Position numbers and translations under genes: made by a program | Notes under the pieces: model-generated | Database searches by the model: none | What the model was told of the DNA's origin: nothing | What the model saw: the letters and a program-made list of their open reading frames with translations, nothing else | NCBI RefSeq assembly: GCF_007164525.1 | Contig: NZ_AP019791.1 | Span: 2,901,501 to 2,965,500, forward strand | Length of the DNA stretch: 64,000 nucleotides | DNA from: Rubrobacter xylanophilus | GTDB lineage: Bacteria; Actinomycetota; Rubrobacteria; Rubrobacterales; Rubrobacteraceae | Reading direction: 5' to 3' | Shown here: one piece after another, positions 24,919 through 33,961 of the stretch | Position numbering within the stretch: the stretch's first letter is position 1 | Layout of the letters: every line of letters starts with the position of its first letter

Positions 24919-25154
24919 GGGGCGCCGCGCGCGTGGGGGTCGCCTCCACGGTCCTCACCCTGCTCGTTGGGGTGTGGCTGTTCGTCGCCCCCTTCGTCGT
25001 AGACTACCAGGATCGCTGGAGGACCCTCTCCGACGCCACCCTCAACGACATGTGGAGCGGGGCCGTCCTCGCGGTCCTCGCGGCCCTCACCCTCCTCGCG
25101 GTCGCCTGTCTCGCCCTGCGCGACGCCGTGCGCCGGGAGCGGGATGGGGGCTGA
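24915..25154 (+). CDS. Small two-helix membrane protein (SPW-like), second of the pair
   Basis: Protein of 79 residues with two membrane helices and almost nothing else. It is a shortened paralogue of the preceding gene, without its C-terminal tail. GTG at 24915 overlaps the upstream stop as GTGA, so the two are co-translated and may form a heteromer. Function unknown. Confidence 0.65.
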   Translation: MRGAARVGVASTVLTLLVGVWLFVAPFVVDYQDRWRTLSDATLNDMWSGAVLAVLAALTLLAVACLALRDAVRRERDGG

Positions 25155-25179
25155 GGGGCTGGGCATCCCCCGCCGGAAA

Positions 25180-25553
25180 GGCCTCGGGCTGGAGTACAAG
25201 TGGGGGCGCTCCTGGCCTCAATAACGGCGGCTCGCTCATCGTCGCCCTGCCGGCGCTTTTGCGGGAGCTGCACACCGGGCTCTTCATCCTGGTGTGGGTG
25301 CTGCTCGTCTACCTGCTCGCTCAGACCGCGCTCACCCTCGTCGCCGGCCGGGTCCGACGTGGTCGGCCGCAAGCTGCTCTACGTCGGGGGGGGGGGGGCG
25401 CGCTCTTCACGGTCGTCAGCCTGCTGGGCCGGGTTCGCCGGCGGCGTCGGGCAGCTCATCGTTACTCGGGCGCTGGGAATAAACACGATGATGGCCGCCG
25501 CGAGCCTCTTGGGGCGGTCTTCTCGGCGCTGCGGCGGCAGGTTCGCCGGATAA
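25180..25553 (+). pseudogene. Probable frameshifted small membrane-protein gene
   Basis: The 517 bp between the SPW-like pair and acnA hold no intact gene. In one frame, about 25228-25346 reads SLIVALPALLRELHTGLFI then VWVLLVYLLAQTALTLVAG, a good membrane helix. In the next frame, about 25350-25385 continues SDVVGRKLLYVG, and around 25430-25515 it reads [26 protein letters not shown]. Joining these pieces needs at least two frame changes, one at a 13-G tract. It is either a decayed membrane protein or a gene misread at the homopolymer. I do not recognise the family. Confidence 0.45.
25386..25398 (+). repeat. Homopolymer of 13 G
   Basis: An uninterrupted run of 13 G residues inside the probable broken membrane-protein gene. 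Runs of this length slip during replication and are also hard to sequence. Gain or loss of bases here would change the downstream frame. Confidence 0.9.
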
Positions 25554-25571
25554 ACGCGGGGCGGGCGCTGG

Positions 25572-25577
25572 TATACT
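25572..25577 (+). promoter_or_regulatory. Possible -10 box for acnA
   Basis: TATACT 95 bp upstream of the acnA start, in a leader that also contains CCTCCCC-N7-GGGGC (a weak hairpin) and ends in a purine-rich stretch (AGAGAGAAGAAAGAAGAGAG) before the ATG. No clear -35 is visible. Confidence 0.35.
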
Positions 25578-25671
25578 CGGGAGGGCGTGCGGCCGCAAAC
25601 ATGGGCGCCTCCCCGCGATAAGGGGCGAACGGAGCTGCAGGCAGAGAGAAGAAAGAAGAGAGGCAGGGATC

Positions 25672-28497
25672 ATGGCACAGGGTACGGAAGACGCTTTCGA
25701 TGCTCGCAGGGAGCTCCGGCTCCGCTCCGGGAGCGTGAGCTACTACAGCCTCCAGGAGCTCGACCGGAGCGTGGGGGGCGACATCTTCTCGCTGCCGTTC
25801 TCCATCCGGGTCATCCTCGAGTCGCTGCTCAGGAACTGTGGCGGCAGGTTCGTCTCCGGAGAGGACGTCGAGCGGCTCGCCTCCTGGCCCGACTCGGTGG
25901 GTGAGGAGCTGGCATATCTGCCCGCCCGGGTCATCATGCAGGACTTCACCGGGGTGCCGGCGGTGGTGGACCTTGCGGCCATGCGCAGCGCCATGGCGGC
26001 CATCGGAGGGGATCCGAAGAAGATCAACCCGCTCATCCCCGCCGACCTGGTCATCGACCACTCGGTGCAGGTGGACATGTTCGGCTCGGCCTACGCCCTG
26101 ATGTACAACGCCGAGCGGGAGTTCGAGCGCAACCGGGAGCGCTACGAGTTTCTGAAGTGGGGCCAGCAGGCCTTCGACAACTTCAGCGTGGTGCCCCCGG
26201 CCACCGGCATCGTGCACCAGGTGAACCTGGAGTACCTGGCCAGGGTGGTGCAGGAAAACGACGGGGTGGCCTTCCCGGACACCCTGGTCGGCACCGACAG
26301 CCACACCACGATGGTCAACGGGCTCGGGGTGCTCGGCTGGGGGGTCGGCGGGATCGAGGCCGAGGCGGTGATGCTCGGCCAGCCCTACTACATGCTGGTC
26401 CCCGAGGTCGTGGGCTTCAAGCTCACCGGCGCCCTGCGCGACGGGGTGACCGCCACGGACCTCGTGCTAACCGTCACCCAGATGCTCCGGCGGCACGGGG
26501 TGGTGGGGAAGTTCGTGGAGTTCTACGGCGAGGGACTCTCGCGGCTGAGCCTGCCCGACCGGGCGACCATAGCGAACATGGCCCCCGAGTACGGGGCGAC
26601 GGCGAGCTTCTTCCCGGTGGACGCCGAGACGCTCCGCTACCTGCGCGGCACGGGACGCGAGGAGGAGCTGGTGGAGCTCGTGGAGCGCTACAGCAAGGAA
26701 CAGGGGCTCTTCCGGACCGACGAGACGCCCGACCCGCGCTTCTCGGAGACGCTGGAGCTGGACATGTCGACGGTGGAGTCCAGCCTGGCGGGGCCGCGGC
26801 GTCCCCAGGACCGGGTTCTCCTGGGCGAGATGAAGAGCAGCTTCCGGCGGGCGCTCACCGGCACCTTCGAGAAGGAGCTGCCGCCGTACATGTACGAGGA
26901 GGAGTCCGCCGAGTCCTTCCCGGCGAGCGACCCGCCGGCGGACACCGCGGGGGTGACCGGTGAGGGGCGTCCCGACGCTCCCGAGGAGGAGGAGGCTCAG
27001 GAGGGCTCCTCGAGCGCTCCCGACGCCGAGGCCGAGGTGGAGCTCGACGGGGAGAAGGTCCGGCTGCGCCACGGCTCGGTGGTGATAGCGGCGATCACCA
27101 GCTGCACCAACACCTCCAACCCCTCGGTGATGGTGGGGGCCGGGCTTCTGGCGAAGAAGGCCGTGGAGCGGGGCCTCAGGGTCAAGCCGCACGTGAAGAC
27201 CAGCATGGCCCCGGGCTCCAAGGTGGTCACCGAGTACCTGCAGACCTCGGATCTCCTGCCCTACCTGGAGGAGCTGAACTTCCAGGTGGTGGGCTACGGC
27301 TGCACCACGTGCATCGGCAACTCCGGACCGCTGCCCGAGCCCGTGGAGCGGGCGGTGGAGGAGAACGACCTGGTGGTGGCGGCGGTCCTCTCGGGCAACC
27401 GCAACTTCGAGGGGAGGATCAACCCCTACGTCCGGGCGAACTACCTGGCCTCCCCGCCGCTGGTGGTGGCCTACGCCCTGGCCGGGACGGTGGACATCGA
27501 CCTCACGAAGGAGCCCCTCGGGCACGACCCGGAGGGCAACCCGGTCTACCTGCGGGACATCTGGCCCTCGCAGGAGGAGATCCGGGCCCAGATAGAGAGC
27601 GCCCTGGACCCGAACCTCTACCGGAAGCAGTACGCGAACGTCTACACCGGCAACGAGCAGTGGAACGAGGTGGAGGTGCCCTCGGGGGACCTCTACGAGT
27701 GGGACCCGGACTCCACCTACATCCAGGAGCCGGCGTTCTTCAAGGGGCTCTCGCCGGAGCCCGAGCCGCTGCGGGACATCACCGGGGCCCGGGTCCTGGT
27801 GAAGGTTGGCGACTCGCTGACCACCGACCACATCTCGCCCGCCGGCGCCATCCCGAAGGACAGCCCGGCGGGGCGCTACCTGATCTCGAAGGGGGTCGAG
27901 CCGAAGGACTTCAACTCCTACGGCTCGCGGCGCGGCAACCACGAGGTGATGGTCCGCGGCACCTTCGCGAACATCCGCCTCAGGAACCAGCTGGTCCCCG
28001 GCAGGGAGGGCGGCTACACGGTGCACCTGCCGGACGGCGAGGAGACCACCGTCTACGAGGCGGCCATGCGCTACAGGGAGGAGGGCGTGCCGCTCTTGGT
28101 CATCGGCGGCAAGGAGTACGGGACCGGCTCCTCCCGCGACTGGGCGGCGAAGGGTACCTTCCTGCTCGGGGTGAAGGCGGTGCTGGCCGAGAGCTTCGAG
28201 CGGATCCACCGCTCGAACCTGATCGGGATGGGCGTCCTGCCCCTGCAGTTCGCCGAAGGCGAGAGCGCGGGCTCCCTGGGCCTGACCGGTCGGGAGACCT
28301 ACGACGTGCTGGGCCTCGAAGATCTCACCCCGGGCAAGGAGCTCACGGTCCGGGCCACCTCCGACGACGGCGAGACGAAGGAGTTCAGGGTCCAGGCGCG
28401 GGTGGACTCGCCGGTGGAGGTGGAGTACCTCCGCAACGGCGGCATCCTGCAGACGGTGCTCAGGCAGCTCCTGAAGGAGGGGTCCTCCTCCTCTTGA
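25672..28497 (+). CDS. acnA: Aconitate hydratase A
   Basis: Cytosolic TCA-cycle enzyme of 941 residues interconverting citrate and isocitrate on a 4Fe-4S cluster. The cluster ligands can be read as Cys478 (TSCTNTSN), Cys544 and Cys547 ([11 protein letters not shown]). The swivelling C-terminal domain contains [26 protein letters not shown] and [16 protein letters not shown], all active-site segments. Between about residues 405 and 455 there is an acidic, Pro/Ser/Ala-rich stretch, longer than in typical AcnA, that looks like a flexible insertion. The ATG at 25672 follows GGCAGGG. Confidence 0.96.
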   Translation: MAQGTEDAFDARRELRLRSGSVSYYSLQELDRSVGGDIFSLPFSIRVILESLLRNCGGRFVSGEDVERLASWPDSVGEELAYLPARVIMQDFTGVPAVVDLAAMRSAMAAIGGDPKKINPLIPADLVIDHSVQVDMFGSAYALMYNAEREFERNRERYEFLKWGQQAFDNFSVVPPATGIVHQVNLEYLARVVQENDGVAFPDTLVGTDSHTTMVNGLGVLGWGVGGIEAEAVMLGQPYYMLVPEVVGFKLTGALRDGVTATDLVLTVTQMLRRHGVVGKFVEFYGEGLSRLSLPDRATIANMAPEYGATASFFPVDAETLRYLRGTGREEELVELVERYSKEQGLFRTDETPDPRFSETLELDMSTVESSLAGPRRPQDRVLLGEMKSSFRRALTGTFEKELPPYMYEEESAESFPASDPPADTAGVTGEGRPDAPEEEEAQEGSSSAPDAEAEVELDGEKVRLRHGSVVIAAITSCTNTSNPSVMVGAGLLAKKAVERGLRVKPHVKTSMAPGSKVVTEYLQTSDLLPYLEELNFQVVGYGCTTCIGNSGPLPEPVERAVEENDLVVAAVLSGNRNFEGRINPYVRANYLASPPLVVAYALAGTVDIDLTKEPLGHDPEGNPVYLRDIWPSQEEIRAQIESALDPNLYRKQYANVYTGNEQWNEVEVPSGDLYEWDPDSTYIQEPAFFKGLSPEPEPLRDITGARVLVKVGDSLTTDHISPAGAIPKDSPAGRYLISKGVEPKDFNSYGSRRGNHEVMVRGTFANIRLRNQLVPGREGGYTVHLPDGEETTVYEAAMRYREEGVPLLVIGGKEYGTGSSRDWAAKGTFLLGVKAVLAESFERIHRSNLIGMGVLPLQFAEGESAGSLGLTGRETYDVLGLEDLTPGKELTVRATSDDGETKEFRVQARVDSPVEVEYLRNGGILQTVLRQLLKEGSSSS

Positions 28498-28501
28498 GGA
28501 C

Positions 28502-29485
28502 ATGCCCCACCGGGTCGTCGTAACCCGCAGGATCCCCGGGGCCGGTCTGGACCGCCTCGGGGATCTGCAGACCGTGGTGCTCGGGGAAGAACCCCCTTCC
28601 CGTGAGGACCTCCTCGCCGCCGCGCGCGGGGCTTCGGGCATCCTCTCCACCGTCACCGAGAGGATCGACGCGGAGGTCATGGACGCCGCCGGTCCCCCGC
28701 TGCGCGTCGTCGCGAACATGGCGGTGGGCTACGACAACGTGGACGTCGCCGCCGCGACCGCCCGGGGCGTGGTGGTCACCAACACCCCCGGCGTTCTGGA
28801 CGAGACCACCGCGGATACGGCCTTTTTGTTGCTGATGGCCGCCGCCCGGCGGCTGGGGGAGGCCGAGCGCCTGGTGCGCTCGGGTCGGTGGAGGGGCTGG
28901 GGGCCGGAGCAGCTCACGGGCCCCGACGTGTGGGGGAAGACGCTCGGGATAGTGGGCTTCGGCCGGATAGGACAGGCTGTGGCCCGACGTGCCCGGGGGT
29001 TCGGCATGCGCGTCCTCTACACCTCCCGCTCTCGCAGGGAGGAGGCCGAGCGCGAGCTCGGTGCCCGCAGGGTGGAGCTGGAGGAGCTTCTGCGCGAGAG
29101 CGACTTCGTCTCGCTACACGTTCCCCTCACCCCCGAGACCCGGCACCTGATCGGGGAGCGCGAACTCTCCCTGATGAAGCCCGCCGCTGTGCTGGTGAAC
29201 ACCGCCCGCGGGCCGGTGGTGGACGAGGCCGCTCTCGCCGCGGCCCTCGCGCGCGGCCGCATCTTCGCCGCCGGCCTCGACGTCTACGAGCGGGAGCCCG
29301 AAGTGCACCCCGCCCTGCTCGGGCTGGAGAACGTGGTCCTCGCCCCCCACATCGGAAGCGCCTCCATCGAGACCAGAAACAGGATGGCCGCGCTCGCCGC
29401 CGAGAACCTCCTCGCCGCCCTCTCCGGCCAGCGCCCCCCGAACCCGGTCAACCCGGAGGTCCTCGGCCGTCCCCCGCTTGACTAG
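28502..29485 (+). CDS. D-2-hydroxyacid dehydrogenase (glyoxylate/hydroxypyruvate reductase-like)
   Basis: NAD(P)-dependent enzyme of 327 residues. The catalytic domain contains [19 protein letters not shown], and the Rossmann motif is [14 protein letters not shown]. Catalytic residues are Arg in [13 protein letters not shown], the Glu of the EREPE region, and His in LAPHIGSAS. Residues after the Rossmann motif ([11 protein letters not shown]) include basic residues that favour NADPH, as in glyoxylate reductases. Begins 4 bp after acnA, so co-transcription is likely, perhaps linking it to the TCA/glyoxylate pool. Confidence 0.9.
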   Translation: MPHRVVVTRRIPGAGLDRLGDLQTVVLGEEPPSREDLLAAARGASGILSTVTERIDAEVMDAAGPPLRVVANMAVGYDNVDVAAATARGVVVTNTPGVLDETTADTAFLLLMAAARRLGEAERLVRSGRWRGWGPEQLTGPDVWGKTLGIVGFGRIGQAVARRARGFGMRVLYTSRSRREEAERELGARRVELEELLRESDFVSLHVPLTPETRHLIGERELSLMKPAAVLVNTARGPVVDEAALAAALARGRIFAAGLDVYEREPEVHPALLGLENVVLAPHIGSASIETRNRMAALAAENLLAALSGQRPPNPVNPEVLGRPPLD

Positions 29486-29563
29486 CCGGCCGGTGTGCGG
29501 CAGCCTCAACGGAGGTGTAGCCGGCGGTGCAGCCGGCCGAAGTTCCCTCTCTTCCGCCTGGGT

Positions 29564-29583
29564 GATATTGTATGGACGATATT
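29564..29583 (+). promoter_or_regulatory. GATATT direct repeat upstream of the GntR gene
   Basis: GATATT occurs at 29564-29569 and 29578-29583, in an A/T-rich island of an otherwise GC-rich 159-bp gap. The spacing of 14 bp and the place upstream of a GntR gene suggest promoter or autoregulatory elements; I cannot separate the two. The rest of the gap contains three GCCGGC repeats of no clear meaning. Confidence 0.3.
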
Positions 29584-29644
29584 ATGAGCGGGCCGGAGCC
29601 GTTCGGTTGGCCGTTCTTCTGGTTGAGGCGAAGGAGGCGCGAGA

Positions 29645-30376
29645 TTGGCCGGCATAGACACCGAGAGCCCCGTTCCCAAGTACTACCAGCTCAAGGAGAT
29701 CATCCGGGACATGATCGAGAAGGAGGAGCTGCGGGCTGGTCAGGCCATACCCTCGGAGCGGGAGTTCTGCGAGCGGTACGGTATAAGCCGGATGACCGCG
29801 CGCCAGGCGATCATGGAGCTGGTCAACGAGGGGCTGCTGTACCGGGAGCAGGGGCGGGGCACCTTCGTGGCGGAGAAGAAGCTCCAGCAGGAGGCGGCCC
29901 GGCTCACGAGCTTCACGCAGGACATGCGGGACCGGGGGATGCGTCCCTCCAGCCGGGTGCTGGAGCTGGAGATGGAGCCGGCGGGCCCGGTGGTGGCCCG
30001 GATGCTGGGGGTGGACCGGGGGATTAGGATCGTGCGCCTGCGGCGGGTGCGCGACGCCGACGGCGAGCCGATGGCGCTGGAGACCAGCCATCTGCTCTAC
30101 GAGGTTGCCAAAGACGTTCTCGACGTGGATCTCTCGAAACGTTCGCTCTACGAGGAGCTCGGGAAGGTGGGGGTCAGGATGTCGCGTGCCGAGCAGAGCT
30201 ACGAGGCGGGGCTGGTGAACGAGGCCGAGGCGGAACATCTCGGGGTGCCCGCGGGGAGCCCGGCGCTGCTCATCGAGAGGATTACCTTCGACCAGAATGA
30301 CCGGCCCTTCGAGTACGTAAAGAGCACCTACAGAGCCGACCGCTACCGGGTCACGACGGTGCTGTACCCGCAGTGA
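29645..30376 (+). CDS. GntR-family regulator with UTRA ligand domain (HutC/NagR type)
   Basis: Transcription factor of 243 residues. The N-terminal winged helix reads YYQLKEIIRDMIEKEELRAG then IPSEREFCERYGISRMTARQAIMELVNEGLL, and the UTRA domain runs from about residue 95 with ETSHLLYEVA and a terminal YRADRYRVTTVLYPQ. NagR/YvoA and FarR-like proteins share this layout and sense amino-sugar phosphates or fatty acids; the ligand here is not determined. The TTG at 29645 has AAGGAGG seven bases upstream, which decides the start. nagA is 30 kb away, so a NagR role is only a suggestion. Confidence 0.88.
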   Translation: MAGIDTESPVPKYYQLKEIIRDMIEKEELRAGQAIPSEREFCERYGISRMTARQAIMELVNEGLLYREQGRGTFVAEKKLQQEAARLTSFTQDMRDRGMRPSSRVLELEMEPAGPVVARMLGVDRGIRIVRLRRVRDADGEPMALETSHLLYEVAKDVLDVDLSKRSLYEELGKVGVRMSRAEQSYEAGLVNEAEAEHLGVPAGSPALLIERITFDQNDRPFEYVKSTYRADRYRVTTVLYPQ

Positions 30377-30464
30377 CGGATCGGGGATCGGCGTTCCGGA
30401 CGTTTCCGCGTTCGCGGTTTGCCGGGCACGCTGGTCGCTGAGTCTTCGAGAAGGAGGGGATGGT

Positions 30465-31256
30465 TTGAGCCACGCAGGGGAGAGGGTCGCCGTCGTCACA
30501 GGGGCGGCGCGCGGGATCGGCCGGAGGGTGGCGCTCGAGCTCGCCAGGAGGGGATATGCCGTCGCGGCCAACGACCTGACCCCTCCGGAGGAGACGCTCT
30601 GGGAGCTGCGCCGGGCCGGAGGCGAGGGGATCGCCCTGCCCGGCGACGTCTCCGACGAGGCGGCGGTGCGCGGGATGGTCCGGAGGGTCGAGGACGCCTT
30701 CGGACGGGTCGACGTGCTGGTGAACAACGCGGGGATCAGCCTCATCAAACCGGCCGAGGAGACCACCGCCGCCGAGTGGCGCCGCGTGATGGAGGTGAAC
30801 CTCACCGGCCCCTTCCTGATGTGTCGCCACTTCGGTTTTCTGATGCTCCGGCAGGGCTCCGGGAGCATCGTGAACGTGAGCTCGGTCGCCGGGCTGCTCG
30901 GGATCTCCGACCGGGCCGCCTACAACGCCAGCAAGCACGGGCTCATCGGCCTCACCCGGACGCTCGCGGCCGAGTGGGGCGGGCGCGGCGTGCGGGTGAA
31001 CGCCGTCTGTCCCGGGTGGGTGAAGACCGAGATGGACGAGGAGGATCAGGCCGGGGGAGGCTACACCGACGCGGACATCACCGGGCGCACCCCCATGGGG
31101 CGCTTCGCCGCCCCCGAGGACGTCGCCGCCGCCGTAGCCTTCCTCGCCGATCCCGGGCAGAGCGGCTACATAAACGGTCACGCCCTCTCGGTGGACGGCG
31201 GCTGGTACGCCGACGGCAGCTGGGAGAGCCTCCGCCGCAGAAAGCAGGCCCCTTGA
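30465..31256 (+). CDS. Short-chain dehydrogenase/reductase
   Basis: Classical SDR of 263 residues. The cofactor motif is VVTGAARGIGRR, the NNAG motif is LVNNAGIS, and catalytic residues lie in IVNVSSVAG (Ser) and AAYNASKHG (Tyr-x-x-x-Lys). AVAANDL after strand beta2 (acidic Asp) favours NAD over NADP. The C-terminus GHALSVDGGWYADG is the usual family end. TTG at 30465 follows GAAGGAGGGG. Substrate unknown; sequence style is FabG/3-hydroxyacyl-like. It lies 88 bp after the GntR gene and is its possible target. Confidence 0.88.
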   Translation: MSHAGERVAVVTGAARGIGRRVALELARRGYAVAANDLTPPEETLWELRRAGGEGIALPGDVSDEAAVRGMVRRVEDAFGRVDVLVNNAGISLIKPAEETTAAEWRRVMEVNLTGPFLMCRHFGFLMLRQGSGSIVNVSSVAGLLGISDRAAYNASKHGLIGLTRTLAAEWGGRGVRVNAVCPGWVKTEMDEEDQAGGGYTDADITGRTPMGRFAAPEDVAAAVAFLADPGQSGYINGHALSVDGGWYADGSWESLRRRKQAP

Positions 31257-31266
31257 GCCCCACCCT

Positions 31267-31295
31267 TTGACTTCCCGGCGGACCGCGGGTATCCT
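31267..31295 (+). promoter_or_regulatory. Sigma-70-like promoter of the cobalamin operon
   Basis: TTGACT (31267-31272), a 17-bp spacer and TATCCT (31290-31295) give a near-consensus housekeeping promoter. The transcript would start at about 31302, just before the first recognisable riboswitch elements, 11 bp after the SDR stop. Confidence 0.75.
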
Positions 31296-31301
31296 GCCCG
31301 C

Positions 31302-31505
31302 CGTACGGAAGTGGGCGAGGGGACAGGAAGCCGGTGAGAATCCGGCACGGTCCCGCCACTGTGACCGGGGAGCGACCCCCACGGAGCGAAGGCCACTGTC
31401 GTCTCTGGGCGATGGGAAGGCCGGGGGGAGCGGAGATCCGGGAGTCAGGATACTGGCCTCTCGCCGGCAGTAAACCCCGACGCGGGGCGAGGACCCCGAA
31501 GGAGG
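31302..31505 (+). ncRNA. Cobalamin (AdoCbl) riboswitch
   Basis: A B12 aptamer is recognisable from the conserved core GAAGCCGGTGAGAATCCGGC then ACGGTCCCGCCACTGTGA (about 31327-31364), and the B12 box AGTCAGGATACTGGCC (31443-31458). Downstream, CGGGG at 31483-31487 can pair either with CCCCG at 31475-31479 or with CCCCG at 31494-31498. The second hairpin abuts the ribosome site GAAGGAGG (31498-31505) of cbtB. That gives two exclusive structures, consistent with B12-dependent translational (or coupled) repression of the whole operon. Confidence 0.93.
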
Positions 31506-31513
31506 TTGCACAT

Positions 31514-31720
31514 ATGGTGGAGGAGACCACCGGGCGCAGCGGCGGGTTACCGGCCTGGGGCTGGCCGGCGCTGGTGCTTCTCTTGCTGGTTTTCTTCCTG
31601 GCCATGTCGGCCAGCGGAGACCTGCTCGCGCCGTACCTCGGGCGGCTCGCCGGGGCCACCGACTACCTGCACGAGTTCGCCCACGACGGCCGGCATCTCC
31701 TCGGCGTCCCCTGTCACTAG
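31514..31720 (+). CDS. cbtB: Cobalt transporter subunit CbtB
   Basis: Membrane protein of 68 residues with one helix (about 18-38) and the CbtB C-terminal metal motif: HEFAHDGRHLLGVPCH, with several His and a terminal Cys-His that probably bind cobalt. CbtA/CbtB are predicted cobalt uptake systems found under B12 riboswitches. The ATG at 31514 is preceded by GAAGGAGG, the site the riboswitch would mask. It is the first gene of the operon. Confidence 0.92.
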   Translation: MVEETTGRSGGLPAWGWPALVLLLLVFFLAMSASGDLLAPYLGRLAGATDYLHEFAHDGRHLLGVPCH

Positions 31721-31730
31721 GAGGCGCGGG

Positions 31731-32459
31731 GTGACAGCCATGTTTCTGGGCCGGGGCCTTCTCGCCGGGCTGCTCGCCGGGCTGCTCGCCGGCGCTTTCG
31801 CCTTCGCCTTCGGGGAGCCCGCCGTGGATCGGGCGATAGAGCTCGAGCGGCTCTCCTCCGCCGGTCACCCGCACGCCCACGGCGGGGACGGGGAGCTCTT
31901 CGGGCGCACCGCGCAGAGGGTCGGGTTGTTCTTCGCCACCGGGGTCTTTGGGGTGACCGTGGGGGGCATCTTCGGGCTGGTCTACGCCCTTCTGCGGGGA
32001 TACCTGCGGGCCGGGGACGAGTGGGGCAGGAGCCTCACCCTCGCCGCGGCGGGTTTTCTGGCGGTCTTCCTCATTCCGTTCGTCAAGTACCCGGCGAACC
32101 CGCCGACGGTCGGGGATCCGGAGACCATCGGGGCGAGGACGGCCGCGTACTACGCGATGGTGGGCATCTCGCTCCTGGTCGTCTTCCTCGGGTGGATGGC
32201 GGCCCGGAGGCTCCGGGAACGCGGGGTGAGCGCCCCGGTCCGGCAGGTGCTCGTCGTCGCGGGTTGCGCCGCCGCGGTGGGGGTGGCGTTCGCGCTGCTC
32301 CCGGGCTCTCCCGACCCCGGAGGATTCCCGGCGGGGTTGCTCTGGGAGTTTCGCCTCTCCGCGTTCGGGACGCAGGCCGTTTTCTGGGCGGCCCTGGGGG
32401 CCATCTTCGGCCTGATCGGCGAGCGGAGGGCGAGGGAGACCGGGCGGTCGGCGGCTTGA
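31731..32459 (+). CDS. cbtA: Cobalt transporter subunit CbtA
   Basis: Membrane protein of 242 residues with about five or six helices. The start GRGLLAGLLAGLLAGAFAFAFGEPAVDRAI is characteristic of CbtA. A His-containing loop (SAGHPHAHGGDGE, near residues 43-55) lies between helices 1 and 2 and may bind metal, and FVKYPANPPTVGDPETI is a conserved family loop. The GTG at 31731 has GAGG six bases upstream and is preferred over ATG at 31740. It forms the predicted transporter with CbtB. Confidence 0.9.
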   Translation: MTAMFLGRGLLAGLLAGLLAGAFAFAFGEPAVDRAIELERLSSAGHPHAHGGDGELFGRTAQRVGLFFATGVFGVTVGGIFGLVYALLRGYLRAGDEWGRSLTLAAAGFLAVFLIPFVKYPANPPTVGDPETIGARTAAYYAMVGISLLVVFLGWMAARRLRERGVSAPVRQVLVVAGCAAAVGVAFALLPGSPDPGGFPAGLLWEFRLSAFGTQAVFWAALGAIFGLIGERRARETGRSAA

Positions 32460-33961
32460 GGGGCTCGGTGCTCGTCTGCGGGACCCACTCCGACGCGGGG
32501 AAGAGCGTCGTGGTCGCCGGGTTGTGTCGCTGGCTCGCCCGCGAGGGGGTGAGGGTCGCCCCGTTCAAGGCCCAGAACATGGCGCTCAACTCCTTCGTCA
32601 CCCGGGAGGGGGCCGAGATCGGGCGCGCCCAGGCCGCCCAGGCCGCCGCCGCCCGCGTCGAGCCGGAGGCCGCCATGAACCCCGTGCTGCTCAAGCCCTC
32701 CTCCGGAGGGAGCACCCAGGTCGTGGTGCTCGGAAAGCCCCACGCGGTAGCCTCCGCCCGGAGCTACCAGCGCATGAAGCCCGGGCTCCTGCCGATGGTG
32801 CTGGAGGCTCTCTGGGACCTCAGGCGGCGCTTCGAGGTCGTGGTCTGCGAGGGGGCCGGAAGCCCCGCCGAGATAAACCTGCGCGAGAACGACCTCGCCA
32901 ACATGGGGCTCGCCCGAGCCGCGGGTCTGCCGGTCGTCCTCGTCGGGGACATAGACCGGGGCGGGCTCTTCGCGAGCCTCTACGGCACGCTGGCCCTGCT
33001 CTCTTCGGGGGACCGGAGGCTCGTGCGCGGGTTCGTCGTCAACAAGTTCCGGGGGGATCCGGTGGTCCTCGCCCCGGGCCTCGCGGAGCTCAGCCGCCGC
33101 ACCGGCCGGCCCTTTCTCGGGACGCTGCCCTACGCGCCCGGGGTGGGGATCGACGGGGAGGACTCGCTCGCGCTGCGGGAGGCCGGCGTCGGGGCTGCCA
33201 GCGGGGAGGTGCTGCGGGTCGCGGTGGTCCGGCTGGGGAGGATGAGCAACTTCACGGACTTCGACCCGCTCCTCTGCGAGCCGCGGGTCGCGCTGCGCTT
33301 CACCCGTTCGGCGGCGGAGGTGCTCGCCGCGGACCTCGCGATCGTCCCGGGGACCAAGGCCACCGTGGAGGATCTCGGCGGCCTGCGGGGGGCGGGGCTC
33401 GACGAGGCCCTCGCCGCCCGCGCCCGTCGGGGGCTCCCGACCCTCGGGATCTGCGGTGGATACCAGATGCTGGGGCGCAGGATATCGGACGGCGTGGAGG
33501 GGGAGGTGCCGGAGGCGGAGGGGCTCGGGCTGCTCCCGGTGGAGACGGTCTTCGAGCCGGAGAAGGTTCTGGCCCGGCCCGCGGGGGTCGCCCCCGGCTT
33601 CGGCGGGGTCGAAGTCTGCGGGTACGAGATCCACCACGGCCGCACCACCAGGCTCGGCGGGGAGCCGCTCTTCGCCGGGGAGGGCTTCGAGGAGGGCTGC
33701 CGCGTGGGGGCGGTCCTCGGAACCTCCTGGCACGGCGTCCTCGAGTGCGACGGCTTCCGCCGGGCGCTGCTGCGCTGGGTGGCGGAGGTGCGCGGGTTGG
33801 ACGGCTGGGAGCCCGGAGAGTTCTCCTTCCCCGCCGTGCGGGAGGAGCGCTTGGAGCGCCTGGGGGACCTCGTCGCCGAGAACCTCGACCGCGAGGCCCT
33901 GCTGCGCATCCTGGAGGAGGCCGGAGAAAGGGAGGAGGCCGGTGTCCCCTACCCCTCCTGA
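32456..33961 (+). CDS. cobQ: Cobyric acid synthase
   Basis: Glutamine-dependent amidotransferase of 501 residues that amidates positions b, d, e and g of adenosylcobyrinic a,c-diamide. The N-terminal ATPase domain has the P-loop-like VCGTHSDAGKSVVVAG, then VAPFKAQNMALNSFVT and VVCEGAGSPAEINLRENDLANMG, all typical. The C-terminal class I glutaminase domain has its nucleophile in LGICGGYQMLG and His in GTSWHGVLE. TTG at 32456 overlaps the cbtA stop as TTGA. Confidence 0.95.
   Translation: MRGSVLVCGTHSDAGKSVVVAGLCRWLAREGVRVAPFKAQNMALNSFVTREGAEIGRAQAAQAAAARVEPEAAMNPVLLKPSSGGSTQVVVLGKPHAVASARSYQRMKPGLLPMVLEALWDLRRRFEVVVCEGAGSPAEINLRENDLANMGLARAAGLPVVLVGDIDRGGLFASLYGTLALLSSGDRRLVRGFVVNKFRGDPVVLAPGLAELSRRTGRPFLGTLPYAPGVGIDGEDSLALREAGVGAASGEVLRVAVVRLGRMSNFTDFDPLLCEPRVALRFTRSAAEVLAADLAIVPGTKATVEDLGGLRGAGLDEALAARARRGLPTLGICGGYQMLGRRISDGVEGEVPEAEGLGLLPVETVFEPEKVLARPAGVAPGFGGVEVCGYEIHHGRTTRLGGEPLFAGEGFEEGCRVGAVLGTSWHGVLECDGFRRALLRWVAEVRGLDGWEPGEFSFPAVREERLERLGDLVAENLDREALLRILEEAGEREEAGVPYPS

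Noticed and set aside
29486-29560. Three GCCGGC-containing repeats after the hydroxyacid dehydrogenase gene
   Set aside because: Short GC palindromes are expected by chance in such GC-rich DNA, and the spacing shows no stable hairpin with a T tract.
29645-30376. Naming the GntR/UTRA gene nagR because nagA is in the window
   Set aside because: The two genes are 30 kb apart, and UTRA domains sense many ligands, so the name would not be supported.
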